This document shows positions 14,029 through 28,900 of a stretch of 64,000 nucleotides of DNA, one piece after another (positions within the stretch are counted from its first letter, which is position 1; each line of letters opens with the position of its first letter). The stretch is from Sipunculus nudus (lineage: Eukaryota; Annelida; Sipuncula; Golfingiida; Sipunculidae): NCBI GenBank assembly GCA_026874595.1, contig CM049315.1, positions 33,684,164 to 33,748,163 of the forward strand. Direction: 5' to 3'. The position numbers were made by a program, and so were the translations under genes. The notes under the pieces are model-generated. The model made no database searches. It saw nothing but the letters and a program-made list of their open reading frames with translations, and had not been told where the DNA came from.

Positions 14029-17000
14029 ATGTCTGAACTGCACAAGAAACTTCAGATGAGCCGTCTTCCGCCTATGATTCCGTCAGGAATTGGGTATGCT
14101 ATTCATATTTTCTATACCAAGGGTAATCTCCAAGAAGTTAAAATCCTATTATTGCGTGCCAGCCGAATACGCAACTTCGTACAGGCCCTAAGGAATATTA
14201 AGTCTATTTCAAGTGAAATTGATAATTGGACCGAATAGTGAATGTTATGTTGTCATGTTCACTCTGATGCACTGGCTTCGGAGGATTTTTCAGCTCGCTT
14301 TATATTCCTGAGGGCCCCAGGTATTTAATGAGAGAAACAAAATGCTAAAAAGAAAACTACTCATTTTTGTTCACACAACTAGAGCTAAATTTTATTTCAA
14401 AAGTAGTGATCTTACTCGAAATTGATCATTGTGAAATTTCCCATAGGTTTTACAATTGCTGCAGTCTTGCAGCGCTGACATATATAGTAAACAATACAAG
14501 CACTGCAGCCTCTGGCGGGGAGAGTCTATACTATCTAAGTTTGTACGGATCCGTACAGACCCACAGACACGTGTATGCCTTGTGAAGCGTGAGGACACCA
14601 AACAAACCCCACATATTATAATTGTTACAGATGCTTAGACTCCGTTGGGACCAAAACTTTTGCTGGATGATCAGCATTAATAAAGTATGGGCACTTACTC
14701 TGGATGAAGTCAGATATTACATCGTCTCCGTCTGGCCGATGGCGCTTTCCGGTTGGAACAACCAATAGGAATTTAGCATCATTGACAATAAGCTATGTAT
14801 GATGGGAAGGATGCTTATGAAAATATGGTCTATCCTAGTGCACGGCACTGGCATTCCTGGGAAAAGCCCCCTTGAATTCATCTTTTGCATAGATTGCCCA
14901 CCTAATTTGCACAGGATTCCTTTTCCTGTGGTGTCCAGTTGGCATGCAACATCTGAACCCCGGAAGTTCAAAGGATAAAAAAACATTTACAGGCCCACAT
15001 AAAGGTGATATATCGATTTAATTTGATACATAAAAAGTTTATTTCTACATATAAATACAAGATTGTTTCTCTATCGCACAACAAGCAGTGGTAATTCATG
15101 TTACAGGTCCTTCCATGAACGGCAGGGTGAACTCTCACCGCCAGACGGTCGGACTCCGTATCACAGATAAATGGAGTCCGTACGTGGCGGACTAGTTTTA
15201 CAAATGATACAAATTGTAATTATAAGACCTGGCAACTTTTTGCTTTGGTCTAATATCCAGACAGGTCCAGGTGAAATATCCTTAAACAGGTCTACCAGTA
15301 TTATAAAATTGTTCGTCTTTTAAATTGCTAGATAGTTTGATTGTTTTAATAACCGTACATCCATGATGACTGATCTGCTGTTTTATCATTTTTAGCTCAG
15401 CTGACTATAAGTCATCTGAGCTATATAGTCTTGGTCCATTGTCCGTCTGTTCGTCCGTCCATCCGTCCGTCCGTCCGTAGATGTGGCACGTTTTGAAACC
15501 GTAAGACCTAGGAATCCAAAATTCAGCATAATGTTAGATGTCCCCAAGATCTCCTACCAAGCCGAAAACTGGGTCTTTGCAACTTCGTTCCTTTGAGAAA
15601 TTAAGGAAAAACCTCATTTTTTTATTAAAATCCTATTTTCACACTTCAGGACTGCCTAATGTCAAAACCACACATCTGTTTTTCCTCATATTTACCATAA
15701 ATATTCCTCTATATAGTTCCTATGTACATGCCAGAAATTAAGTCTGTAAAGTCTAAATTCTTTAAGTTATGGGCCCAAACATAATGGATTTTGTAAAAAA
15801 TCAAGAAAAATAATAACTCGCTAAACATGAAAAATTTTGAAACTACAGTCTATTTTCTCAAGTATATAACTATGTTTAATTAAGATTCAATTGTTTACCC
15901 AAAATTACATCTGAATTTTGTAAATTTTTTAAGTTATTGGCATAAAAAAAAATCAGTACCTTAAATTTTGCCCAACTTTGACCATGGCACGTTTTTTTCC
16001 TGTAAGCACCATTGATTTAATTTTCACAGCATGTAAACATAAATATTTAGTTTGTCTAAATCTGAAATTTGAAAATAAAAGCTTGAAAATTAAGCTAGTT
16101 ATTGATTTTTTTTCTGTAGTCACTTGCTTTGATTACAGATACAGGGTCCCACTCCAGGTCACTGGAAGTCAGCTATGCCAGGGTTTCTGATTTGTTACAG
16201 TCACTGGGGGAGATCCCCTACTGTGACAGGTGTACAGTTATTCTCATATCACCACCCCAATCACCCCCCCCCCCCACCCCCCCACCCCCCCCCCCCCCCG
16301 CAAACCCAACCCACCAAGTGTTATGCAGTAATTGTTATTGTTTTCACTGTATCTCCTTAATTGTAATGCTGTTTCCACTCCGATATGCAAAAACTTTCCT
16401 TGAAAAAATAATTCAAGGTGTAATCCAGAAGATGCAATGTTGTGTAATGTAGCATTTTTTAAGAAAACAATTTTCTTTTAAATGATTATAACAAATATAA
16501 TTGAACCCATCAGTATGCTTAAATTATTATAAAATATGAAGCACATTATGGATAAAATTGTGAAATCTAAATCAAGTATTATTTTTAGATATTTATTGTT
16601 TTGCAGATTTAAAAGATATATTTTTGTGGTAAAAAATAAATAAACATTTGTATGCATGATGTGGTGTTATCTGACAAGATTGAGATTTATGATGATGCAA
16701 TTGAGAATTATGAATCAACTTTTATATTTAGATCTATATATTAAATTGGAAATGTATAGAAATATAAACTTAAATTAGAAAATAATTGATGTGATAAAAA
16801 AATGAGGATTTAATACAAACATTTGTTCATTATTTTCCTGCCTCAGCAGAATTTGAGATCAGGCTTTGTTTGCCCTGTTTTATGTTGTTAATTAGCTATA
16901 TTTCAACTGTATACATTTCATTTAAAAAATACATATATATTTAATAATATATATTATACAAAAAAATAGATTCAATTGAACAAATGTGTAAACTACTAAA

Positions 17001-17478
17001 ATGTCAACTGTTAATCGAAAAACCAACTAATGATCATGGTAATAGTACAGATCATTTGTTCACAAACTGCTCACATGCTTTAGTTTCAACATTAGGAAAC
17101 ACATGGTCAGGTCACAAAATATTTTTTGCAACGATTTCTTGCTCATCAATACAAACCGGTCAGTCTTTTTACCGAGCGCTACCAAGCGTACCGAGACTTT
17201 TTACCGAGCGCTACCCTGGATTCATACAAGGCATTGCTCTGACCCGCCTGGGGCTACCGAGCGCTTGGACTTCTTACCGAGCGCTACCCTGCCCTAACAA
17301 TGGGCAGTGTTTTTACGTACTTTGGACTACCGAGCGCTAGGGACTTTTTACCGAGCGCTACCCTGGATTCACACCAGGCATTGCTCTGACCCGGCAGGGG
17401 CTACCGAGCACTCAGACCTTTTTGCCGACTCAGAGCGCTACCCTGTTCTAACAATGGGCAACGCGCAAACCATAGGCC

Positions 17479-17527
<49 letters not shown>

Positions 17528-17631
17528 TACGATAAACATACATATAAATTCGACATATATATGTTTAAATACATTTATTAATATATCAGTAGCCTATATA
17601 AATATAATATATAATTTAAAATTATACTATA

Positions 17632-17717
<86 letters not shown>

Positions 17718-18880
17718 CGAGCGAAAGAGACAGTGTAAAGAAAAAAAGAGCGCTATACCATAGCCTATATAATATTTATCCGATATAGGCTATAAAGGAG
17801 AGAGAGAAAGAAGGAAAGAGAGAGAAAGAAAGAGAGACAGGCAGAGAGAGAGAGAGAAGAACCTGAATTAGAGGGAAAGGTAACAAATACCTATATTATA
17901 TATAATATTTATCCGATATATATAGGAGAGAGAAAGAAAGAGAGAGATAAAGAAAGAGAGAAATAGAAAGAGAGACAGTAAGAGAAACAGAGAGAGAAAG
18001 AGAGAAGAACTGGAATAAGAGGGAATGTAATCAAAAATTCATATATATTCATCTCACACTTTGGAAAATTTTGAAAAAGTAAAACATAAAAAATGCATTT
18101 TCAATGCAATATTTTGACCAATTTTCTATTTTTAATCACATGCTGCACCACACAAAAAATGATTAAATATCTAATTTACAGAATCATGTGTGCCAAATTG
18201 AATATATTTATACCATAATATAGTTTTCGTCAAATCTAAATCAAAACTTCAGATCCGTTACTGGGATTTTAATTTTTACTATAGTAGACTATAGTAACAC
18301 TGTGAACAATTAATATCCCATGGTTTTGATGGTTGACAGTGCTGGAAGCATTGACACTACTTGCCTGCTCCCTCTTTTTTATGAATATAGTTTATGTATG
18401 CATGTTTTTTTTTAGCATAGCAAGTGTAATTTTTTTTATATAGTACAGGAACCTTGGTCAATGACGAAATTGGGGGAAGAGGTTTGGGTCCTACCACCTC
18501 TGCCGCCAAAAATGTAGCCATGAGCGATTAAGTCAACACTTGAAGTACATCCAGTTTATCATCTGCCTGACCAGCGTGAGCACCCCAGATGCAACAGTCT
18601 TGATGACCAATAGGTCCACGGAGTCTCAGCTTCTCTGTAGAGTATTATATTTCCAACAGGACACATAATATCATAATATCCCCCCCCCCCCCCCGACCAC
18701 CGGCACTGCTCATCCCAGTATTTTTTCAATGCATAGTTAAGTACAAATCTTGTTGACTCATGAGCAATGGAAATGCATGGGTTCTTCTACAGAAGTTCTG
18801 CCCCCTTGTGCCCCCCTGGGACCAAAAAGTGGGGGGGGGGGGGGGGCGCCCCCCTGGCCCCCCCCCCTGGTTCCGAAGCC

Positions 18881-18967
<87 letters not shown>

Positions 18968-21900
18968 TTGGAAAGATTCATTATTCATGTTTTATAAACA
19001 GAAACAATGTAAATAATTAAATATGATATTTTGTGTTGAATGCTGTTATAACTCCATAATTTGTCATGTGCGCGATGGTAGCACTCGGCAAAAAGTTCTT
19101 AGCGCTCGTTAGTCCCAAGATGTTTGAAGCATGTAAGAACACTTAATTCCCCTTGTAAGAGCAGGGTAATGCTCGGTAAAAAGTCCCAAGCGCTCAGTAG
19201 CCCCACGTGGGTCAGAGCAATGACTGGTGTGACCCCAGGGTAGCGCTCGGTAAAAAGTCTGAGCGCTCGGTAGCCCCACGCTGGTCAAAGCGATGCCTGG
19301 TGTGAATCCGGGGTAGCGCTCGGTAAAAAGTCCTACCGAGCGCTAGCGCTCGGTACGCTCGGTAGGGCTCAGTAAAAAGACCGACCCATACAAACCAATC
19401 ATATAAACCAACCATGGCCTTTATTACCTCTTCCTCTTACACTTTATCTCCATTTGATATTATTTTAGATTTTTACCTTCAAGGTTAACATGAGCTGAGC
19501 ACAGTGACCCATAGGTCCCTTGTTACTTTTTAAAGGGGCCCAATCACCTAACTGACCTTTATAAACAAAAGGTAATCCCTTGGAGCTTTTATAAAAATAG
19601 GCCAGAAAACATGCATATCACCACACATAGACAGCTTGTTTTGTTTATATCAACTTGTTTATAATATGAGGGGGCCCAACAAAATAATCAAAGCAAATTC
19701 AACAAGGGCATCTGGAAGCAAGTCGGAAAAGCCAGAGGTTTGCGAATAACGGTTTTCAACAAGTGACCTTTCTGCCTCCTCATATATGCAACCTACAACC
19801 CTACTTTACATGTTTTTCCCATTTGTCAACATTGCTGTGTTTACATACATGTTGTTTATAAACAAGTTCATACATCCTTCACAAAGGCGTAATAAGAAAT
19901 TTTCACAACCAAAATTACCCTTAGATGATTCATATATACACAGAAGAAGCCAAATATCACATAAATACATTTTCAAAAGGTAGGTGAATGGGCACCTTTA
20001 AAATATACTTATGTGGAGTAAATTTAAATCGAATGTGTGTTCTTCAAGTCCGTTTCAGTACCACTTTCAGCAGATCATGTAAGGTATTAATAGTAACAGT
20101 TACTTATAACTCACATTAACTTGTGTTATTATAAATATGTTATAAAATTACCTATTAAGTACTTTATTTTATGTGAGTTCTGATAACATGCAGTCAGTTC
20201 TGGTCAGTTCCGGTTATTATATACTCAGTTTCTGTCAGTTCCAGTCAGTTCCTGTAAAAAGTCGAGCCTGTGAGAGTCTACCTCATGGATGGTTGAACTG
20301 AACTGTTCTTGAAAAATACATTTGAGCACACATATTTCTTTTATTGCATGAAGACACCATAATACTATAGTCAACGTTTTGGGAAATGAAAGATAAATAT
20401 TATTTCTCTACTTATTTTTTTTGTATTTACTTCCCATGTCAGAACTCAGAAGTAGAACCAGGGGGTCCAGGAGATTTGGACCCCCCTCCCCCTTTTTCAG
20501 CCACCGTAACCTTTTTATGAAGGGTTTCATTTTTGCGGCCTGGACCCCCTTCCCCCCCCCCCTTCCCCCCCAGACCTGAGGACCTATTGTAGGATTTGCC
20601 TGATTACAGGTCTTGACATTAACAGTTAACTGCTTGCCCAGGACAAGTGAAAGTTCCAGAAAATGGTGCAAGGAAAACTGAAAATCACCTCCTACTTGCC
20701 CAGTCGGGCAAGTGGGTCCAACATAAACCTTTATCCAAAGGCCTGAAAAAGGATGTTATTTGCCCGACTGGGCAAGTTCTTTCAAAAGTTAATGTCGAGC
20801 CCTGGATGAGTGGTCCTCAGGGGTTGGACCTCTCCTTTTTCTGAATCCTGGATCTGCCCCTGCATGTTTTGCACCAGGTGTCTCTGTACTAACACTAATT
20901 ATCATAATATTAGATGCTCTCTAAATCAAGAATCAAACTTGTCTCAATATTCATTTTCAGAGGTGCAAAATTTCTATGGCGCAAAACAAATTTGTGTAAC
21001 TGAAAGTTTTAATGAAAACATGAAAAGAGGGCACAAATGATACATCTTTTACCTTCGTTAGATATTTCAAGTTCAGCCATAAAATGGTGCTCTTCCACAC
21101 TATCTAAAACTGTTCAGTACAGTATGGCCTCCTGAGATCTAAGTCCTTCCACTGGCCTTTCTCTCGGCAAGTTGTTTTCCTATTGGTATAATGAACTACT
21201 GTGTATGCAAAATCCATATTTGGAATATGATAATATTTCAGTATTTGTAAGAAAAAGACTTACATGACACGTGGGTGTCACCTCTTTGCCATGTTTCAAA
21301 TGTAGGCCTGATATTGTCACAGTGTCCACCAGATTTCTCTCTAATGCAAGATTGTGGCAGAAAGAAACCTCTGGTGGAAAATGTGCTCAAATGTGTAGGC
21401 CAGCTAAGTTCTTTCCATGCTTTCCACCATCCATGAATAATTTTTCAGAGCCCAGATTTTTAGGGGACCTGTGAGCTTATGCTGTGTGTGTCTTCTGTAC
21501 GTTAACCATAACGGCAGGAGCTAGCATCACCAAATCTTTTGCAAATAATCAGTCATCTAAAAAACTCTATCTGATTTTGTTTATTTTTTTTCTAACTGCA
21601 TTTTCTTAGATTTTATAGGGAAAAAGCTAAAAAAAGCTTTAAAAATCTTCTTCTCCGAAACTGTCCAGCTAAATTGTCCAATATTTCACAGAAATGATCC
21701 CTTGAACAACTCTCTCAAGTTTGTTTCGAATGAATCCAGTTCGGAGATTTTTGGCCGAGTTACAGGAGGTTGAACTTAGTCATCTGTCCTAAAAAAGCAC
21801 ACTAAAAATAAAATCTCAGAAACGGCTAGAGCTATAATCACCAAATTTTATACCAGTGTTTGTCACATATGTCATATCTGAAATTGAGGTATTGGTGGCG

Positions 21901-24900
21901 CCACCTACATTGATCTGTTTTTAACAAGCAAAAATGTAATTTTAAACTCTTCTAGCTTATACACTGATTTATGATAAAACTGTTAAGCTGATTGGTTTAA
22001 ACATTACAAGAATTATTCTATGGTAGGGTTCTGCCAGTTTTATAAGAATAGATTGGGTAAATTCAGCTTAAAAAAAGCATTGTAGCCAATTGAAAAAGGC
22101 TTTCTCCATTGAAAACAGATTTGACAACATGCTGAGTTTCAGCAGCCAAATCAAGAGGTCACTCAGTACAATCAGGTGGGGTCCAGACATCACCATGGCA
22201 ACTGACCTGGCTCTGGCGGATGTCTAGACAATGTGTCTAGATGTCCAGACACAATGTCTAGACGCAGAATTCCCAGATTATTGGAACTATATCATTCAGC
22301 TGTTTGAAAATACTTGGTTTGCATTTTTAGCGAATCTGTGAGCATATGCAATGGTGTCGCGTCGTCCGTCGTGCGTCATAGCTATCTCAAAAAGGGCAGG
22401 AGCTAGCATCACCAAATTTTTTTGCAAATAATCAGTCATCAGTCGTCATGTCTTTATTTTTTTTCTAACTGCATTTTCTTAGATTTTTGCACAGGGTCCA
22501 TCTGTTCAACTGCCTGCGGATAAAAATGTGTATATATCTTGGCGCCACCTACATCACATCTAAGCTGCAAACATCCAAGCTCATATTCCAGGAACTGTTT
22601 GACCAGTTGGGCCAAAATTTTGCATGTGTATAGATCTCGCATAGCTCTTTATCATACGCAAAACTGGTGGTGCCACGGGCAACCATTTTTGCACAGTGTC
22701 TGTCTGCTTGTTTGCCGTGGGATAAAATCATATCTCGCAGTGGTTTGACATGTCTGCCTAAAATTTTGCAGGTTTATACATCTTGGATAACTTTCTCAAT
22801 TTTGTGGCAGCTGGCGCCACCTACATTTATGTATATGCTGCAAACATTCAGGCTTATTTCTCAGGACTTGTTTGACATATCCCCCTGAAATTTTGCATGT
22901 GTATAGATATCACATAGCTCTTAATCATACACAAAAATGATGGCGCCACCTGCCACCACTTTTGCACAGCGCCCATCTGTTTGTCTGCCGTGGGCTAATA
23001 TCACTCATATCTCAGTAGTGGTTTGACTTGTCTGCCTAAAATTTTGCATGTTTTTACATCTTGGACAGCTTTCTGGATTCTGTGGTAGGCGGCGCAACCT
23101 ACATACACATTTCGGCTGCAGACATCCAGGCTATTATGCAACACACCACACTCTATTTCCCCTTGCCACTCAATCCATGCCTCACTTCACCCCTCCCACT
23201 CTGATTTTGGTGGAAACAAGTAGTCGCTTGTTGACTACCCGTATTCTAGTTTTTGTGTTGTGTGCACCCATGCTAGAATTTCTGCAGTGAGGTTTGTTCC
23301 TTGTGTAATCTCATTGCACAGGTTCGTATTAGGCCTGTAGGCCATGTTATTCATTTGTTCCATCATAGCATTTGAAATATGCTGATGAAAGAGAGTTCTA
23401 ACTGTCATAAACCATTATGTTTGGATAGCCATTAGTATGAAAATGTCTAATGTATATATAAATAATCATCTAAACATTTATTTACCTTTACTTTCAGGCG
23501 AGGTGGTTGTGGAAAACGAGCAATCGCCAAGAAGAAAGACTACAGTCCTGTGTCTTGGGACAAGTATTTTGAACGTAGACATTTCATCAGCACCAGTGAC
23601 ACAGATGTATCCTTTCTAAAAATTATAATGCTGGTTTACTTGAATCAAGATTCACAAACTGAACCACATACTCACAACAAGATCCAGAGGGAATTTTCAT
23701 TACAAGGTGCTTACATATACCATATAGGAGACAACTGGTATTCAAGGAAAAAAATCTTGATACCTTTCTATTTAGCAATGGTCAGAACTGGTCAGCCAGA
23801 AATTATATTTTTACTTTGCAGGACGTACCTGTCTTCCTAGAAATTATTAAATATTTGTTATATAAAATACTTAAAAGTGCAAATTTTGTTGACAGTTGGT
23901 AACTTTACAAAACCATCTTGAAACAGAGATATGCCACAAGCCTCATACAGGTACTGTTTTTATATCCTGATGTTGTAAATAAATTTTACCACAAGTTTCT
24001 TTTGGAATAAATCAGTATTTATCATAAGTACAGCTAAAAATCTGGGTGGTACCTGTTCAGACATATAGCTTTGTACATTTCTTTCCAGTTGCTTGATTGG
24101 CCAGTAACTTGCCCTGATTGATATCTCAAAGTTCAGCAACTTACCCATACACATGTCTCAAAACCTATGCATACAGATAGTAGAATCCACAAAATATGAC
24201 AAACAAGTGGCATCTTTGACACAAAATGAAAAAACAAAATCAATATTGATACCATAGAGAATTTTAATAAACCCTATACACACTTAGAAATTCCAAGTAT
24301 ATGAAAGTGGTGACAGTGGCGCGGCCCTGGTGTTTCTTCATGGAGGGGGATTCTCGGCACTCTCATGGGCTGTGCTAACAGTAAGTGGATGTGTGTGTGT
24401 GTGTGCTTTCATGATTTTATTTTATATATTTACATGGCATCTTTCAGCACAGATTGCAAATGTGTGCCAGAAGTTTGGTTAGGTAATGATATTTTAAAGA
24501 AATAGTCCTTGAAATACTTCATTAGAAAACAAAAGTTTACATCCCTTATGCTCCTGCTAATAAGCACAAGACAGGTCTAAAACAATGTAGAGTTGGTAGT
24601 CACAAAGTATGAATATTTTAGACATCATTATGCTGATATTTATGTTTCTGACTGTGTGGTATTTTAACAAGTTAAGTGTTAATATTGATTTCAGGTAATG
24701 GTGATTATCCAGTTACTGAGTATCTGTAAATAATTTCAGAAATGTATCACAAGTCAGCTGACCTGCAGGTGTTTAGCCGTCGATCTCCGAGGTCATGGTA
24801 AGTGTGACTCTCATTTTAGATTCTTGCAGATAATGCTGATGATAGTTTTATCTCAACTGACTGAAAGTCATCTGAGCTACAGCGATCACTGTCTATCCAT

Positions 24901-25368
24901 GGTCCATCTGCCTGTCTGTCCATCTGTCTATCCGCTAACAGGGCACAAATCGTAACTGCTGACCCTAGAAGCTTCTAAGTGAAGATCCCTTGAGGTCAAC
25001 AAAGAATCTCTTTGGAAACCTGAAATTAAATAACTGCGACCAATATTCTCAGAGCCATGAGACCTGTAAGTTCCTGTGAGAATAATTAAAAATTTGATAC
25101 AAAACCTCCAGTATCTTGATAACAAAAGCATAGATTGTCATGAATCTTGCCTTGAATATTGACCATGACTAGTTTTATCAGTTCCCAAAAACTTGTGGTG
25201 CCACCTGTTTTTCATCTAATGTTTACGATTTTTTATTTTATTTTGAGACCATAAAATGACAGCAATCATGTCAGTTTCTCTGCAGTGGTTTCATCTAGTG
25301 TCCCGAAACCTGATGTGTTTATTGATCATAAGCAGGTGCCCCAAAGTAATCACCCTGTCGGTCTATCT

Positions 25369-25464
<96 letters not shown>

Positions 25465-25884
25465 TTTGGAAAGCATTTAACATTTCTTAAAGAGACCATA
25501 CATATATATCCCAGCATTAATTTCACATCTCAGTTACCTTTAATATGTCTTTGATTTCTTCTATGAGAACTTTAGACTGGCCCAGTCAATGAAATGGCTC
25601 TGACAGAGATATCAAACGGCTCTCACTGTGTCGCACTTAGTGCCGGTACTGCTATCCCGTGGCAACTTACATAACTAATTACTACTCTCTGAGCCTCTTA
25701 TTTCATCAACTTGGGCCGTACCAGACAGTCAGCACCACACATCACTGCCTCGCTGAACTAAGGTCTTTCCCAGTGACGTAAGGAGTAATTATAGTGGTCT
25801 TTCCCAGAATCTTTTTTCAAAACCAACATGATTAATTCAGTAACAGCCTATGGTTGGCTTCCAGCTTGCTGTATATATATATAT

Positions 25885-25933
<49 letters not shown>

Positions 25934-28900
25934 TATATATATATATATATATTCCCATTTAAACAGTCTTAATATGTTTAGGTCCCAAACTGTTTGAGTA
26001 GAGCAAGATTTTTAAGACAATATATAACCCTCAGCTTCAGTGAGTTAGTGTGTCAGCTTTTATCACACCATCGTTTATCACAGCAGGCCGGTTTTAGTAT
26101 GTGTATATGGCAAGAGTTTCATGTGTAACTTGAAAACTAACAGATACACAGTACAAAATCGATACGACATTGTCCACCATGCCCTTAAATTTGGCCTATG
26201 GACCGTATGTTCGAGCAGCAGAGATTTATCACACCATGTATGGACTTTCTGAAAACATACATGATTACAGTGCGAATGTTACGAAGGGAGTTGAGCTGTC
26301 TATTGCCTATTGGAGGCTGTTAAAGTCCTCATAGCAATGATGCCATTCACAGGAGGCCTTATATGCAAATCGGAGGGAATCATAAGAAGCCTTGTGACGC
26401 CCTAATATGCAAATATCAGGGATTCACCATAAAGACTTTACAGGGCTTTAGTGATTAGAGCTAGAACTGAGTTATGTCGCGTCTATCGGTACATGGAATC
26501 ACGTTTCATTTGAAGCATTTTAGCAGTTAACATCAATACACTTAAGCCCAGGCAGGGCTATGAGAACTTTTCCAGGGCTGACTGTTTTCTGCCTGTTGTA
26601 GGTGAGTCAGAGACAAGTCAGGATGATGATCTCTCATCAGAAACCATGTCAAAGTAAGTGCAACATTTTTAAGGAAAATTTCTGGTTTTTAAGTGAGGTT
26701 GTTACTTATTTTATATAGGAGGACTTACAATGAAAGTTATATGAGTATGTTGATTGTCATTGTATACTAATCATTTAGCTTACCTTGAACTTTCTGGATA
26801 TGGTAATGCATGGTTTATCTAAACAAAATTATTCTGGCAAATTTTGTAAAAAAAATTGAAAACTGAGGCAGTGAGGGCTGAATATTTGATTGTCTATCCA
26901 AAATCTGAAAAATGAAAAAATCGAAAAGTTTGTATATCTCATAAATATTTAATAAAGATCATCAAATTCTAATTGACCATTATCAGTGATACATAACACC
27001 AGTTAATTATTTTATCTGACCCCATGTGGTGTGTGTGAAAAACACTGACCCACTGGCCAAAATCAGACAGCAGAGGCTGGGGTGACTAACTGGGATCCAA
27101 AAAACTTATAAGACTCATCAACTGTTGAAATAACTGAAATAATTATTTGGAATAGAAAGGGTGGATTTGTTCATTGTTTCTTTAGTAGCCATAGCCTTGA
27201 GTATGACCATGAGGAAAATTTTTAGTTTATACGCAACTCAGCTATATACTCAGATATTGTCCAGAATATATCTGTTCCAGAATAAGGGAATTTAGATTGT
27301 TCAGTATTGCTACTTTATTTGAGATTAATTCAAGGAGCAAGTCTTTGCCTCATATAAGCAATGCTGTGAAGTTGTGCTATTCAGTGTCTACACAAACTTC
27401 TGCCCATAATGATTTTACTTAAATTTCTTTGCAGTTTAATCTTCATTATAAGATCCTATTGTGAAAGTGCTACCATACTTTTTTTTTCAAGCAAACAGTT
27501 ATAAACCTTAAAAAAAATAATTTGAAGTTAATGTTGGTTAAGAACAAATATCATGTTAAACAGGTATTTGATAAAACCTTTCATTCCAGTGATGTTGCCA
27601 AAATCATAGCAAAGGTATATGGTGATGACCCTCCTCCAATTATGCTGGTTGGACACAGGTAAGTACCAATTAATTTTTCTTTTCCTTCAGGTTGTCACAG
27701 TGTTAAATCTCCTTGTATGAACATCAGAAGCACCATCTGACCATCAGGCACACCATGTAGATAAACCCCCCTTGATCTCAAATATTAATCTACTAGTAGG
27801 TAAAGCTAGGTGAACCTACCCTTTCCAAACTAAACTTGAACTTTTCTCAGCCAATCCAAAAAACACTTCAGTTTTTAGCTCAGCTGACTATAAGTCATCT
27901 GAGCTATAGTTGTGGTCCATTGTCCGTTGTCCGTCCGTCTGTCTGTCCGTCCGTCCGTCTGTCCGTCCGGATGTCCGTCCGTAAGACTGGCACGTTTCGA
28001 CACTGTTGGACCTACGAATCTGAAATTCGGCATACAGTTAGATGTCCCCAAAATCTCCTACCATGCCAAAAATTCGGTCAATAGGACTTTGTTCCTTCGA
28101 GATATTAAGGAAAAACCTCAATTTTTTATTAAAAATCTATTTTCACACTTCAGGACTGCCTTATATCAAAACCACTCATCTGGTTTTCTTCATATTTACC
28201 ATAAATATTCCTCTATATAGTTCCTATGTACATGCCAGATATTAAGTCAGTATTATATAATTTAAAAAAGTTATGGGCCCAAACATAATGGATTTTGTAA
28301 AAAAATCAGGAAGATATTTGGTCACTTAAGACCAAAAGTGTTAAAGGTAGGGACTTTTATCCATTAATACAACTTTAATTAATCAAAATTTAATAGTTTA
28401 CCAAAAATTAGATCAAAATCTGTTAAATTTTTTTAAATATTGGCAAAAATATAAAATTGGTACCTTAAATTTTGCCTAACTTTGGCCACGGCACGTTTTT
28501 TTCCTGTAAGTGTGGATTTAATTTTCACAGCATGTATACATAAGGATTTAATCTGTTAAAATCTGAAATTTGAAAATAAAAGCTGCAAAATTAGGCTAGT
28601 TATTGAATTTTTTTGGAGGCTTTTGTTGTATTCCCTTACATTGTCAAGCAGTCCATTTTGATGACTGTAGGTCATTCAGTGCACATCTCTATGCTCCCCA
28701 GGCTGTTGGCATAATTTTAGATGTCCCCAAAATCTCCTATCATACGGAAAATTGGGTCATTAGGACTTCGTTCCTTCGAGATATTAAGGAAAAAAACTCC
28801 GTTTTCCATGAAAAAAGCCATTGTTACACTTCAAGGCTGCCTAATATCAAAACCACTGATCTGTTTTTGATCGTATTTAGTATTCACTTTCTTTCATACA

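Larger units (their letters stand above)
17158..19387. mobile_element. Mutator-like or foldback element with 9-bp target duplication
   Basis: The ends are inverted repeats of about 250-300 bp: GGTCAGTCTTTTTACCGAGC on the left against GGGTCGGTCTTTTTACTGAG on the right (reverse complement). Each arm holds further copies of TTTTTACCGAGCGCTACC with GGATTCACACCAGGCATTGC. The perfect 9-bp repeat ATACAAACC flanks the element at 17149-17157 and 19388-19396. Long, internally repetitive inverted arms and a 9-bp duplication are typical of Mutator-like and foldback elements. The core carries (TA)n, (TG)n and (GA)n tracts and poly-G/C but no transposase frame, so it is non-autonomous. Confidence 0.8.
15393..19526 (+). 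repeat. Family A repeat copy, split by a later insertion
   Basis: The left end at 15393 carries the hairpin AGCTCAGCTGACT/AGTCATCTGAGCT and then GTCCGTCC runs. The right end near 19492-19526 reads GAGCTGAGCAC...GACCCATAGGTCCCTTGTT. The 2.2 kb between 17158 and 19387 is a separate Mutator-like insertion. The whole lies in PPME1 intron 1. A poly-C tract sits at 16266-16299. Confidence 0.65.

Noticed and set aside
17307-17738. 143-codon frame ending in Tyr-Ile repeats
   Set aside because: It reads the inverted arm and (TA)n core of a mobile element.
25256-25554. Two overlapping frames with Tyr-Ile repeats
   Set aside because: They translate a (TA)n microsatellite in a PPME1 intron.
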